64,000 bases of DNA, taken from Lysobacter_K sp043738095. GTDB lineage: Bacteria > Pseudomonadota > Gammaproteobacteria > Xanthomonadales > Xanthomonadaceae. Location of the stretch: contig JAYSZI010000067.1 of NCBI GenBank assembly GCA_043738095.1, positions 87,780 through 151,779 of the forward strand, in the 5' to 3' direction. The translations under genes were made by a program, and so were the position numbers. Positions 1 to 7,530 of this stretch are shown piece by piece; positions within the stretch are counted from its first letter, which is position 1, and every line of letters starts with the position of its first letter. The notes beneath the pieces are model-generated. The model was not told the DNA's origin. It saw nothing but the letters and a program-made list of their open reading frames with translations, and did not search any database.

Positions 1-987
1 CGGCTGTCGCTTACCCAGATGCTGCCGTATAGCCTCGACCCGCAGATCAAGGCCGTGCCCGGGGTCAAGAAGGCCTCTTTCGCGGCGTGGTTCGGCGGCA
101 TCTATCAGGATCCGAAGAATTTCTTCCCGAATTTCTCGGTCGGCCCTGGCTATCTCGACCTGTACCCGGAATTCACGCTGTCCACCGAGCAGCGCAAGGC
201 ATGGGAGGCCGATCGCACCGGCGCCCTCGTCGGCGAGACGCTGGCGAAGAAGTACGGCTGGAAGGTCGGCGACACCATCCCTCTGCAGGCGACGATCTTC
301 CCGACCAAGGGCAGCAACGACTGGTCGTTCAAGCTGCGCGGCATCTTCCGGATCGACGACGAGAAGCGCAAAGGCCAGGAACAGATGCTGCTGTTCCACT
401 GGAACTATTTCGACGAGTCCAATGACTTCGTCAAGGGTCGCGTCGGCTGGTACATCGTGCAGCTCGACAGCGCCGGCTCGGCCAATCGCGTCTCGCACGC
501 TATCGACGCGCTGTCGGCCAACTCCGACCACGAGACCAAAACCCAGACCGAGGAAGCCTTCAACCAAGGCTTTGCAAAGCAGATCGGCGACATTGGCCTC
601 ATCGTCACCGCGATCATGGCAGCGGTTTTCTTCACTCTGCTGCTGCTGACCGGCAACACGATGGCGCAGGCCGTGCGCGAACGCATCCCGGAGCTCGCGG
701 TGCTGAAGACGATTGGATTCAGTAATCGCAGCGTGCTGTGGCTACTGCTGACCGAATCCGTGCTGCTGGTGGTACTCGGCGGGCTGATTGGGCTCGGCCT
801 CGCGCCGTTGCTGATGAAAGCGGCGGTGAAGGCGAGCGGCGGATTCATCCAGCTGCCGTCAGGTTTGCCGGCCGAAACCATCGCGATCGGTTTGGTGCTG
901 ATGCTCGCTTTCGGTGTGCTCGCCGGCCTGTTGCCGGCGTTGCGCGGCATGCGCCTGAACATCGTCGACGCCCTCGCCGGCCGCTGA
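1..987 (+). CDS. ABC transporter permease, MacB/FtsX type (5'-partial)
   Basis: Membrane subunit of a MacB/FtsX-type ABC transporter, cut by the window edge. The frame is open from base 1, six codons before the first visible Met at 19, so the true start and first TM helix lie outside. About 190 residues of periplasmic (MacB_PCD-like) domain are followed by an FtsX module of three hydrophobic segments: the first begins around IGLIVTAIMAAVFF, the second around LLLTESVLLVVLGG, and the third ends just before LRGMRLNIVDALAGR. Between the first two is the cytoplasmic stretch RERIPELAVLKTIGF, typical of FtsX permeases. A second permease follows 13 bases downstream, so the pair is probably one operon; the ATPase is presumably upstream. 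The substrate cannot be told from sequence. Confidence 0.9.
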   Translation, partial: RLSLTQMLPYSLDPQIKAVPGVKKASFAAWFGGIYQDPKNFFPNFSVGPGYLDLYPEFTLSTEQRKAWEADRTGALVGETLAKKYGWKVGDTIPLQATIFPTKGSNDWSFKLRGIFRIDDEKRKGQEQMLLFHWNYFDESNDFVKGRVGWYIVQLDSAGSANRVSHAIDALSANSDHETKTQTEEAFNQGFAKQIGDIGLIVTAIMAAVFFTLLLLTGNTMAQAVRERIPELAVLKTIGFSNRSVLWLLLTESVLLVVLGGLIGLGLAPLLMKAAVKASGGFIQLPSGLPAETIAIGLVLMLAFGVLAGLLPALRGMRLNIVDALAGR

Positions 988-1000
988 CTGGAGAATCGCA

Positions 1001-2317
1001 ATGAAGCGCACCAAGAACTTCCTCATCTCGTTCGGCATCCTGCTCCTACTCGTCGCCGGTCTCGTGATCTGGGCGATGCTGCCGTGGTGGGGGGTGCTCG
1101 CCCTCGCGGTGCTCCTGGCCTTGTGGCTGCTGCTCACGCGCACCGGTGCGCTCGCGCTGGCAGCGACCAGCATCGGCATCGCCGGCCTGCCGCAACGCTG
1201 GGGTGCGTCGTCGGTGATCGTGATAGGCATCGCGGGCGTGGTCGGCGTGCTGGTCGCGATGCTCGCGATGGGCGAAGGCTTCAAGGCCACGCTCGACAAC
1301 ACCGGCAGCGAAGGCACCGCGATCGTGCTGCGCGGCGGTTCGCAGGCCGAGACCAATTCGGTGATCACCCGCGACCAGCTACCCCTGATCTCCGCGCTCG
1401 CCGGCATCGCCAAGGGCGCCGACGGCCGCCCGGTCTCGTCGCCGGAGTTGTCGCAGGTGGTGAACCTGCCGAGCAAGGCCGATGGCACCGATGCCAACGT
1501 GCAGTTCCGCGGCGTCAATCCGACCGCGTGGGAATTGCGTCCACAGGTGAAGATCATCGAAGGTCGCAAATTCGGCGCGGGTATGCGCGAGATCACCGTC
1601 GGCCGCGGTGCTCAGCGGCAGTTCGCCGGCCTCGAAGTCGGCAAGCAGCTGAGGCTTGCGAACCAGGCGTGGCGGATCGTCGGCGTGTTCGAATCGGGCG
1701 ACTCGCACGAGTCCGAATTGTGGGCCGACGCCGACGTGCTCGGGCCCGCGTACAACCGCCAGGCGTTCCAGTCGGTGACGGTGAAACTGGCGGGCAAGAA
1801 TGGCTTCAAACAGCTAAAAGCGGCGCTGGCCGCCGACCCGCGCCTGAAGCTCGACGTTTCCACCACGCGCGACTACTACGCCAAGCAGTCAGAAGGCTTG
1901 ACCAAGCTGATCCGGGCGCTCGGCGTCGTGATCGGCACGATCATGGCGATTGGCGCCGTGTTCGGTGCATTGAACTCCATGTACGCCGCCGTCGCGGGGC
2001 GCGCGCGGGAGATCGCCACGATGCGAGCGCTCGGCTTCCGCGGCTTGCCCGTGGTCACGGCTGTGATGCTCGAGACGATGCTGCTGGCATTCGTCGGAGG
2101 CCTGCTCGGCGCACTGGTGGCATGGCTGATGTTCAATGGCCACACCGTATCGACCTTGGGCAACAATTTCAGCCAGGTGGTGTTCCAGTTCCGCGTCTCG
2201 CCGGCGCTGTTGTGGACCGGCCTGAAATGGGCACTCGGCATCGGCTTGGTGGGCGGCTTGTTTCCGGCATTGCGTGCGGCGCGGGTGCCCGTGACCGAGG
2301 CCTTGCGCGCGGCGTAA
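1001..2317 (+). CDS. ABC transporter permease, MacB/FtsX type
   Basis: Second FtsX-family permease of the same exporter, 438 residues. Two adjacent N-terminal hydrophobic stretches (FLISFGILLLLVAGLVIW and LLALAVLLALWLLL-like) precede a third helix, then a periplasmic domain (about residues 90-300), then three C-terminal helices. The FtsX signature REIATMRALGFR follows the first of these, and the protein ends with LRAARVPVTEALRAA. GGAG lies about 7 bases before the ATG. Heteromeric pairs of such permeases occur in MacB-like exporters; lipoprotein, peptide or antibiotic export are the usual roles, and nothing here chooses between them. Confidence 0.92.
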   Translation: MKRTKNFLISFGILLLLVAGLVIWAMLPWWGVLALAVLLALWLLLTRTGALALAATSIGIAGLPQRWGASSVIVIGIAGVVGVLVAMLAMGEGFKATLDNTGSEGTAIVLRGGSQAETNSVITRDQLPLISALAGIAKGADGRPVSSPELSQVVNLPSKADGTDANVQFRGVNPTAWELRPQVKIIEGRKFGAGMREITVGRGAQRQFAGLEVGKQLRLANQAWRIVGVFESGDSHESELWADADVLGPAYNRQAFQSVTVKLAGKNGFKQLKAALAADPRLKLDVSTTRDYYAKQSEGLTKLIRALGVVIGTIMAIGAVFGALNSMYAAVAGRAREIATMRALGFRGLPVVTAVMLETMLLAFVGGLLGALVAWLMFNGHTVSTLGNNFSQVVFQFRVSPALLWTGLKWALGIGLVGGLFPALRAARVPVTEALRAA

Positions 2318-2374
2318 TGCACGCGGGTGTGGATACGCAAGCCGCTCTGGTTGCGTATCCATCGCGAAGAAGGC

Positions 2375-2965
2375 TCAGCCTGCTGCTGGCGTGCGCGCGG
2401 CGTCGATCTTGCCGAGCAACCACTGCAACCCCGCCAGGTGTTGCTGGTCGTGGCTGCACAGGTAATGCACCAGGCCGCGCAATGTCACCGGGCCGTAGTC
2501 CTCGAACACGGCAGGGCGCGCGAGCTGCGCCTCGCTGAGGCCGGCGATGAGGTTTACCGTATGGGCGCGCGCTTCACGGAACGCCGCGAGCACCTCGGCC
2601 GCATGGGCACCGGCGTAGTTGCGCTGCCTCGCCAGGGCCTCGCTGCCGAGGTCGGGCAAAAACGGATTGGTTTCACCCAACGTGCGTTGGAAGCGGACGT
2701 GATAGCCGTCGATCTCGACGTCGTGCACGTGGCAGACCTGCTCGATCGCGGTGAACGATTCGCTCGGGATGCCGTCCCAGCTTGGCGGCGCCCATTGCGT
2801 GAATTGTGCGGGAAAGGCGGCGTAATGCGCTTCCAGCTGCAGCGGAAAGAGCGCGAGCGCGTTGAGGGTGGTGCTGTTGATGGCAGGCATCGGTGGAATT
2901 TTCCAACGTGGGGCGAGTGTCAGGTCACCGGTTGGCGCCGTCATGGGCAGCAGCGTCCGCGTCAT
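2375..2965 (-). CDS. DinB-like superfamily protein
   Basis: DinB-like four-helix protein of at most 196 residues. Fold cues are the N-terminal helix LNALALFPLQLEAHYAAFP, a central His-bearing helix (FTAIEQVCHVHDVEIDGYH) and the C-terminal HDQQHLAGLQWLLG, whose histidines would complete a metal site. Members include thiol-dependent transferases and many uncharacterised proteins, so no reaction is assigned. The first ATG (2965) lies just after the stop of the upstream rarD-like gene, which suggests coupling; an internal ATG at 2890 (MPAINSTTLNALAL) gives a 171-residue protein that fits the family better. The start is therefore uncertain. Confidence 0.8.
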   Translation of the reverse strand: MTRTLLPMTAPTGDLTLAPRWKIPPMPAINSTTLNALALFPLQLEAHYAAFPAQFTQWAPPSWDGIPSESFTAIEQVCHVHDVEIDGYHVRFQRTLGETNPFLPDLGSEALARQRNYAGAHAAEVLAAFREARAHTVNLIAGLSEAQLARPAVFEDYGPVTLRGLVHYLCSHDQQHLAGLQWLLGKIDAARTPAAG

Positions 2966-2966
2966 G

Positions 2967-3872
2967 TCACGCGGCCGCTAGCGCCGGACGCCGCGCGCGC
3001 CGCAAACCATCGAGCGCGAAGATCGCCAGCGCGACCCAGATAAAGGCGAAGCCAAACGCGCGCTCGCGATCGAACGCCTCGTGGAACACGAACACGCCGA
3101 GCAGGAACTGCAGCGTCGGCGCGATGTACTGCATCAGGCCGATCACCGACAACGGCACCCGACGCACCGCATAGGCAAATCCAATCAACGGCAGCGCGGT
3201 CAGCGCGCCGGCGAGGATCAGCAGCAGATCCAGCTGCAGGCCCCAGCCCGCGCCGAACCCGCCCAGGCCGTTCGCCTCGCCCCACAGCATCACGGCCAGC
3301 GCTGGCACGAACAGGTAGACGCTTTCCACGCCGAGGCCGGGAATCGATTCGACCGCGACCAATTTTCGGATCAGTCCGTACAGCGCGAACGAGGCCGCCA
3401 GCGCCAGCGCGATCCACGGCAAACGCCCGTAGTCGTACGTCAGCCAGAGCACGCCCGCGGTCGCAATCGCGACCGATAACCACTGCGTCCGGTTCAACCG
3501 CTCGCGCAGGAACGCGGTGCCGATCACGACGTTGAGCAGCGGATTGATGAAGTAACCCAGGCTGCTTTCGATCACGTGGCCGGCATTGACCGCCCAGATG
3601 TACAGGCCCCAGTTGAACGCGATCAACACGCCGCTGAGCGCGAGCATCGATGCCACCCGCGGCTTGGCCACGGCATCGCGCAGCCAGCCGCGGCCGTGTT
3701 GCCATAGCAGCCAAGCCACGACCAGCACCGCGCTCCAGACGATGCGGTGCACGACGATCTGCAGCGACGGCACCGCCTTGAGCAGATGCCAGTACAACGG
3801 CATCACCCCCCACAGCACGAACGAGCCGGCCGCGACCCAGAGCCCGCGCCGATCGATCGCTCCCGTGGTCAT
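2967..3872 (-). CDS. rarD: EamA family transporter RarD
   Basis: Inner-membrane transporter of the drug/metabolite transporter superfamily, 301 residues, close to the usual RarD length of about 295. Ten hydrophobic segments are spread along the whole chain. Opening residues GLWVAAGSFVLWGVMPLYWH and the motif VVHRIVWSAVLV are typical of the RarD branch. Its start codon overlaps the stop of the upstream DMT gene (ATGA), so the two are translationally coupled. A chloramphenicol-related phenotype gave the family its name, but the true substrate is not established. A divergent Lrp/AsnC regulator heads the module, which fits amino-acid export (inference). Confidence 0.92.
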   Translation of the reverse strand: MTTGAIDRRGLWVAAGSFVLWGVMPLYWHLLKAVPSLQIVVHRIVWSAVLVVAWLLWQHGRGWLRDAVAKPRVASMLALSGVLIAFNWGLYIWAVNAGHVIESSLGYFINPLLNVVIGTAFLRERLNRTQWLSVAIATAGVLWLTYDYGRLPWIALALAASFALYGLIRKLVAVESIPGLGVESVYLFVPALAVMLWGEANGLGGFGAGWGLQLDLLLILAGALTALPLIGFAYAVRRVPLSVIGLMQYIAPTLQFLLGVFVFHEAFDRERAFGFAFIWVALAIFALDGLRRARRPALAAA

Positions 3873-4807
3873 GCCGCCGGCTCCGTCGGAGTTGGTGGCA
3901 CGGCGGGCTGCGCGTTGCGCGTTTTTGCCATCGTGATGATCACCACGCCGACGAGAATCACCGCCATCGCGCCGATATCGTGACGGGTGAAATGCTCGCC
4001 GCCGAGCCAGGCGCCGAACAGCACCGCGATCGGCGGATTGACGTAGGCATAGCTGGTCGCGAGCGCCGGACGCACGTGGTGCAGCAGCCAGATGTACGCG
4101 GTGAACCCGAAGATCGAGCCGGCCACGACCAGGTACAGCAGCGCCGCAGTTGCCCCGGCTGTGGGCACGGCGCTGATGCGCTCACCGGTGACCAGCGCCG
4201 CGCCGAGCATCCACGCGCTGCCGGTCAGCATCTGCGCGCTCGCGGCCATGAACGGCTCGGGCAGGTCCTGATCGCGGCTCCAGATCGAGCCCCAGGCCCA
4301 CGCGATCGGGGCGATGATCAGGCACACCAGGCCGAGCGGGGACGACGCCAGTTCGCCGCCTGCGCTGAGCCAGATCACGCCGAGGAAGCCGATGATCAGG
4401 CCGAGCCATTCGAGCCTAGCCGGGTGCCGCCCGCGCAGCATCGCGAACACCCCGGCGAACAGCGGCATCGACGCCACCGCAATCGCCGCGAGGCCGGAAC
4501 CGACCTCGGTCTCGGCCAGGTTCACCAAGCCGTTGGACAGCAGCACCATCCAGATCGACAGCACCGTGAGCGTGCGCCACTGCTTTGCCGTCGGCGGCTT
4601 CACCCCGCGCCAGCGCAGCACCGCGTACATCAGCGCGCCGGCCAGGGCCATGCGGATCGCGCCGAGCAGGAATGGCGGGTAGCTCTCGAGTGCAAAGCGG
4701 ATCGCGAGGTAGGTCGACCCCCACAGCACATACACCGATGCCAGCGCCAACGCGATGGCAAGGCCGGCCGGGGCGGCGCGGGTTACGGCGGTCGTCGCAG
4801 TGCTCAT
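3869..4807 (-). CDS. EamA/DMT family exporter, YedA-like
   Basis: Second exporter of the drug/metabolite superfamily, 312 residues with about ten TM helices in two EamA repeats. The first helix carries VYVLWGSTYLAIRFALESYP and the second repeat starts near PLGLVCLIIAPIAWAWGS, both as in YedA/RhtA-like proteins. It ends four bases inside rarD (overlapping ATGA) and begins 162 bases from a divergently read Lrp/AsnC regulator. That arrangement is common for amino-acid exporters controlled by their neighbour. The substrate is inferred only as amino acids or related metabolites. Confidence 0.9.
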   Translation of the reverse strand: MSTATTAVTRAAPAGLAIALALASVYVLWGSTYLAIRFALESYPPFLLGAIRMALAGALMYAVLRWRGVKPPTAKQWRTLTVLSIWMVLLSNGLVNLAETEVGSGLAAIAVASMPLFAGVFAMLRGRHPARLEWLGLIIGFLGVIWLSAGGELASSPLGLVCLIIAPIAWAWGSIWSRDQDLPEPFMAASAQMLTGSAWMLGAALVTGERISAVPTAGATAALLYLVVAGSIFGFTAYIWLLHHVRPALATSYAYVNPPIAVLFGAWLGGEHFTRHDIGAMAVILVGVVIITMAKTRNAQPAVPPTPTEPAA

Positions 4808-4969
4808 GGGGCGAGTTTCCGGTGGACTGACAAGAGACAGCGAACGCGCGTCATGGCGTGGTTGCGCAGCTTTCGCGCCGGCAGGGAAACTCCGTGCGCA
4901 GTAGCACAGCCTAGCGAGGCGGCGAGCATTGCAATTGATTATTCATGCGCAACAACGCAAAAATATTGC
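4808..4969. promoter_or_regulatory. Divergent control region between the DMT exporter and the Lrp/AsnC gene
   Basis: 162 bases between two head-to-head genes. The half near the regulator (about 4926-4969) is strikingly A/T-rich for this window and has GCAAT at 4931-4935 facing ATTGC at 4965-4969, a possible dimer site for an Lrp-type protein. The regulator ATG follows this directly with no visible Shine-Dalgarno, so its mRNA may be leaderless or weakly translated. The operator role is inferred from position and composition only. Confidence 0.4.
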
Positions 4970-5473
4970 ATGAGCGCCGCGCCCACCCTCGACGAGTTCG
5001 ACCACCGTCTGCTTGAGTTGCTGCAGCGCGATGCCGCCACCACCCTTACCACGCTCGGCGACGCCGTCGGCCTGTCCGCGAGCGCGGTGCAGCGCCGCCT
5101 CACTCGCTACCGCGCCAGCGGCCTATTGCGCCAAGTCGCGGTGCTTGATCCGGCGCGGCTGCCGGGCACCACGCTGGCGACGGTACTGGTCGCAATGGAG
5201 CGCGAGTCCGCCAAGCGCCACGCGCAGTTCTGCGCCCGCATGCGCGCTGCGCCGGAGGTGCAGCAGTGCTACGTACTCGCCGGGGATTGGGATTATCTGG
5301 TGGTCCTCGCTACCAACGGCGTCGCCCACTGCCGCGAAGTGGCCGAGCGCTTGTTCAGCGACGAAGGCGGGGTCAAGCGTTACGAAACCCGGCTGGTGTT
5401 CGACGTGGTCAAGCAGGGGCTGAACTTGCCGACTCGCGTGCCGACGCGCCGTAAGAGAAGTCCGGCTGCGTAG
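4970..5473 (+). CDS. Lrp/AsnC family transcriptional regulator
   Basis: DNA-binding regulator of the feast/famine family, 167 residues, the normal size. Residues 1-60 form the helix-turn-helix domain: DEFDHRLLELLQRDAATTL, then VGLSASAVQRRLTRYRASG as recognition helix and wing. Residues 65-150 form the RAM/AsnC ligand domain, including the turn CYVLAGDWDYLVVL. The ATG at 4970 was chosen because the family motif begins a few residues later; the frame stays open far upstream, but only as a shadow of the opposite-strand exporter. Divergent orientation suggests it senses an amino acid and controls the two exporters (inference). Confidence 0.92.
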   Translation: MSAAPTLDEFDHRLLELLQRDAATTLTTLGDAVGLSASAVQRRLTRYRASGLLRQVAVLDPARLPGTTLATVLVAMERESAKRHAQFCARMRAAPEVQQCYVLAGDWDYLVVLATNGVAHCREVAERLFSDEGGVKRYETRLVFDVVKQGLNLPTRVPTRRKRSPAA

Positions 5474-5796
5474 CGACGGAGTCGGCACGGCGGCTAGCGC
5501 GCCGGGCGCAATGCAGAACGAAGTGCGGCACCCGTTGAACGGGGTACCGGCGCCGCCATTAAAGATGAAGCCCGACTGCGTAGTGCCGGGCGCTGCTTCG
5601 CCGCTCTGCGCGTCGCGCGGGGAAGTTGCGCCGCCGAGCAGAGCTCGGTACCAGACCGAAGCGAGCCCGACGCCACGCAATGAACGAACCCCTAGAGGTA
5701 AGCGCTGCTCGTCCGCTCTCGGTCTTCGCGGCTAGTTGCGGTGCCGTGCCAGGCTTGGCGCCAGCACCGACGCATGTGCTGACGCAGGCAGAAAAT
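5474..5796. other. Gene-poor stretch between the Lrp/AsnC gene and the attC-like site
   Basis: About 320 bases with no frame I would call a gene. It is GC-rich with short inverted motifs (for example around 5585-5650) but no recognised element. If the adjacent attC-like site is real, this could be an eroded, gene-less cassette or the old integration side; nothing proves it. Confidence 0.35.
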
Positions 5797-5856
5797 GCCG
5801 ACGCCTGAAATTAGGCTGAGCCGTGATGCGGATCCGGCTTGAATGCATGGTTAGGC
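5797..5856 (-). other. attC-like integron recombination site (degenerate)
   Basis: A 60-base imperfect palindrome lying 16 bases beyond the stop of the GNAT gene. Read in the gene's direction it has the attC parts in order: R''-like GCCTAAC (5856-5850), a spacer, L''-like TTCAAGCCG (about 5844-5836), a short centre, L'-like CGGCT, then AATTTCAGGC and a terminal GTCGGC where the canonical R' would be GTTAGGC. The left half is nearly canonical; the right half has about five extra bases and a mutated core. Order, size and distance from the gene match a mobile gene cassette. The assignment comes from visual comparison with class 1-type attC sites. Confidence 0.6.
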
Positions 5857-5872
5857 CGCTGGCCCGCCAAGC

Positions 5873-6403
5873 TCACATTGCCATTCCCATACGAGCGACA
5901 GGCACCCGTACACCTCCTGGCAACTCGAGCTCGAAGCGGTCAAGGACCGCAAACCCAGATGCCAGATACAACGGTTCCCCGGGCAGCGTCGCCACCAACT
6001 CAAGAGCATTGAAGCCTGCTGATCTTGATGCTGCGACACAGGCGTCCATGAGCTTACGACCCATGCCGCGACGGGCCATAGAAGGGTCAACAAAAAATGC
6101 TCGTATGCGAGCCGATTCGGTGGCTGGATCAAGGAGCGGGTCTGGACCCTTCTTGGTCTTGTCACCGCCGAACAGCGTGCGCCGCTGGCTCCAGCCACCG
6201 CAGGCGACAATGCGGCCGTCGCACTCAATGACGAAATAGGTCTGGTCCTCAATGAGTTGAGAGTCGACACCGAATACGTAGCGAGTGATCGCGGCCGCCT
6301 GCGACGGCGAGTAGTAGCCGATGCTTAGAGCGCGGCCAGAGAGCGCAATCAGCTCCTGAAGAGCCGGGACGTCAGCATGCTGAGCGGTGCGTAGTTCCGA
6401 CAT
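5873..6403 (-). CDS. GNAT family N-acetyltransferase, probable integron cassette gene
   Basis: Acyl-CoA N-acyltransferase of 176 residues. The acetyl-CoA binding motif A is visible as RAFFVDPSMARRGMGRKLMD (V-x-P-x-x-x-x-x-G-x-G); beta4 contains IECDGRIVACGGW, and the C-terminal strand LASGFAVLDRFELEL is typical. The substrate is unknown. Codon use is less GC-biased than in flanking genes, and the gene is followed at once by an attC-like palindrome, which suggests acquisition as a gene cassette. A weak core-like TTAGGA lies 20 bases before the ATG on the other side. GNAT genes are common cassette cargo. Confidence 0.88.
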   Translation of the reverse strand: MSELRTAQHADVPALQELIALSGRALSIGYYSPSQAAAITRYVFGVDSQLIEDQTYFVIECDGRIVACGGWSQRRTLFGGDKTKKGPDPLLDPATESARIRAFFVDPSMARRGMGRKLMDACVAASRSAGFNALELVATLPGEPLYLASGFAVLDRFELELPGGVRVPVARMGMAM

Positions 6404-6503
6404 GCGAGAACTCGGGTCCTAAGGCCTGACTGCGTAAAAGCATGGCCTGTTTAGGGGATGGTTGCAGGCCAAGTAGAAACCGGCATGGCCACGCCCTGCC
6501 GTA

Positions 6504-7364
6504 TTACGCCGCCCGCTCGCGCTGCAGCACGTGCTGCTTGAGCGGCAGGCCCCAGCGGTAGCCGCCGAGCGAGCCGTCGCCGCGGATCACGCGGTGGCAC
6601 GGCACCACGATTGCGACCTTGTTGCTCGCGCAGGCGCTGGCGACCGCGCGCGCGGCGCGCGGCGCGCCGAGTTGCGCGGCGAGTTCGGTGTAGCTGCGGG
6701 TCTGGCCGGCGGGAATCTTCATCAACGCGTCCCACACGCGCTTCTGGAACGCGGTGCCGATTAGATCCAGCGCCACCGTCGCGCGCTTGCCGGCCAGCGA
6801 CTCGGCCACCGCCCGCAATTTGGGCGCAAGAAATTCGTCGCACCCGGCATCGACGCGCTCCAGCGTCGCGCGCGGGAATTCGTGCCGCAGTTTGCCTTCG
6901 AGCGCGCTCGCGTCGTCGCCGAGTTCAACCATGCACACGCCGCGCGTGGTCGCCGCCACCAGCGCCGGGCCCAGCGCGGTGTCGGCGAGACTCCAACGGA
7001 TCTGCTCGCCGGCGCCACCGGCGCGGTAGCGGGCCGGCGTCATGCCGAGCTTGACCGCGCCGTCCTCGTACACGCGCGACGGTGAGCCGTAGCCGGCGTC
7101 GTACAGCGCGGCGGCGACCTCGACGCCCTCGCGCAAGCCAGACCGCAACGCGCCGAGCTTGCGCTGGGCGAGGTACTCCGCCGGGCTCAGGCCGTAGCGC
7201 GCGGCAAACGTGCGTTGCAGGTGCGAGGCGCTGAGGCCGACCGCGAGGGCGAGTTCGGCCAGGGTCGGCTCGCCACTTTCGAGCAGCGAGCGCGCGTGCT
7301 CGAGCTTGTCGCGAGCGCCAGCGGTGGGCTCGACGGCAACGGCGGTGGGGTCGACGGAGTGCAT
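6504..7364 (-). CDS. ada: AraC-type regulator fused to methylated-DNA--cysteine methyltransferase (Ada-like, no N-terminal zinc domain)
   Basis: DNA-repair and regulatory protein of 286 residues. Residues about 17-115 form an AraC-type double helix-turn-helix (LAELALAVGLSASHLQRTFA, then GYGSPSRVYE). Residues about 125-200 are the Ogt ribonuclease-like domain. The C-terminal alkyltransferase domain has FQKRVWDALMKIPAGQTRSY and the acceptor motif VVPCHRVI, with the active Cys at about residue 256; it takes the alkyl group from O6-methylguanine irreversibly. The N-terminal Cys4 phosphotriester domain of E. coli Ada is absent, so the methyl-switch known for Ada cannot operate. Whether it activates any promoter is open. 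Confidence 0.93.
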   Translation of the reverse strand: MHSVDPTAVAVEPTAGARDKLEHARSLLESGEPTLAELALAVGLSASHLQRTFAARYGLSPAEYLAQRKLGALRSGLREGVEVAAALYDAGYGSPSRVYEDGAVKLGMTPARYRAGGAGEQIRWSLADTALGPALVAATTRGVCMVELGDDASALEGKLRHEFPRATLERVDAGCDEFLAPKLRAVAESLAGKRATVALDLIGTAFQKRVWDALMKIPAGQTRSYTELAAQLGAPRAARAVASACASNKVAIVVPCHRVIRGDGSLGGYRWGLPLKQHVLQRERAA

Positions 7365-7378
7365 GGCCTAAAGCGTAA

Positions 7379-7398
7379 CGGGCACCCGAGGGTGCCCG
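7379..7398 (-). terminator. Hairpin between prc and ada, possible weak terminator
   Basis: Perfect 9-bp stem with a 2-base loop (CGGGCACCC / GGGTGCCCG). On the minus strand it is followed only by TTACGCTTT, a poor U-tract, and it lies about 130 bases after the prc stop and 15 bases before the ada start. It could attenuate read-through from prc into ada; a REP-like role is equally possible. Confidence 0.35.
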
Positions 7399-7530
7399 CT
7401 ATCCGATTCTTGCGTTGGTCTGCCGTCCCGAGCGAAGCGCGTCTGCAACCGCCCCGGAAACTTCATGGATCCCAGTGGACCTCAGCTGCCGCGGACGGCC
7501 CGTCCGCGATTCGCGATCCCGGACCCATCC

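Noticed and set aside
3980..4969. Upstream extension of the Lrp/AsnC frame by about 330 codons
   Set aside because: The extra part is shadow of the YedA-like exporter; the HTH domain begins just after the ATG at 4970 and the family is about 160 residues long.
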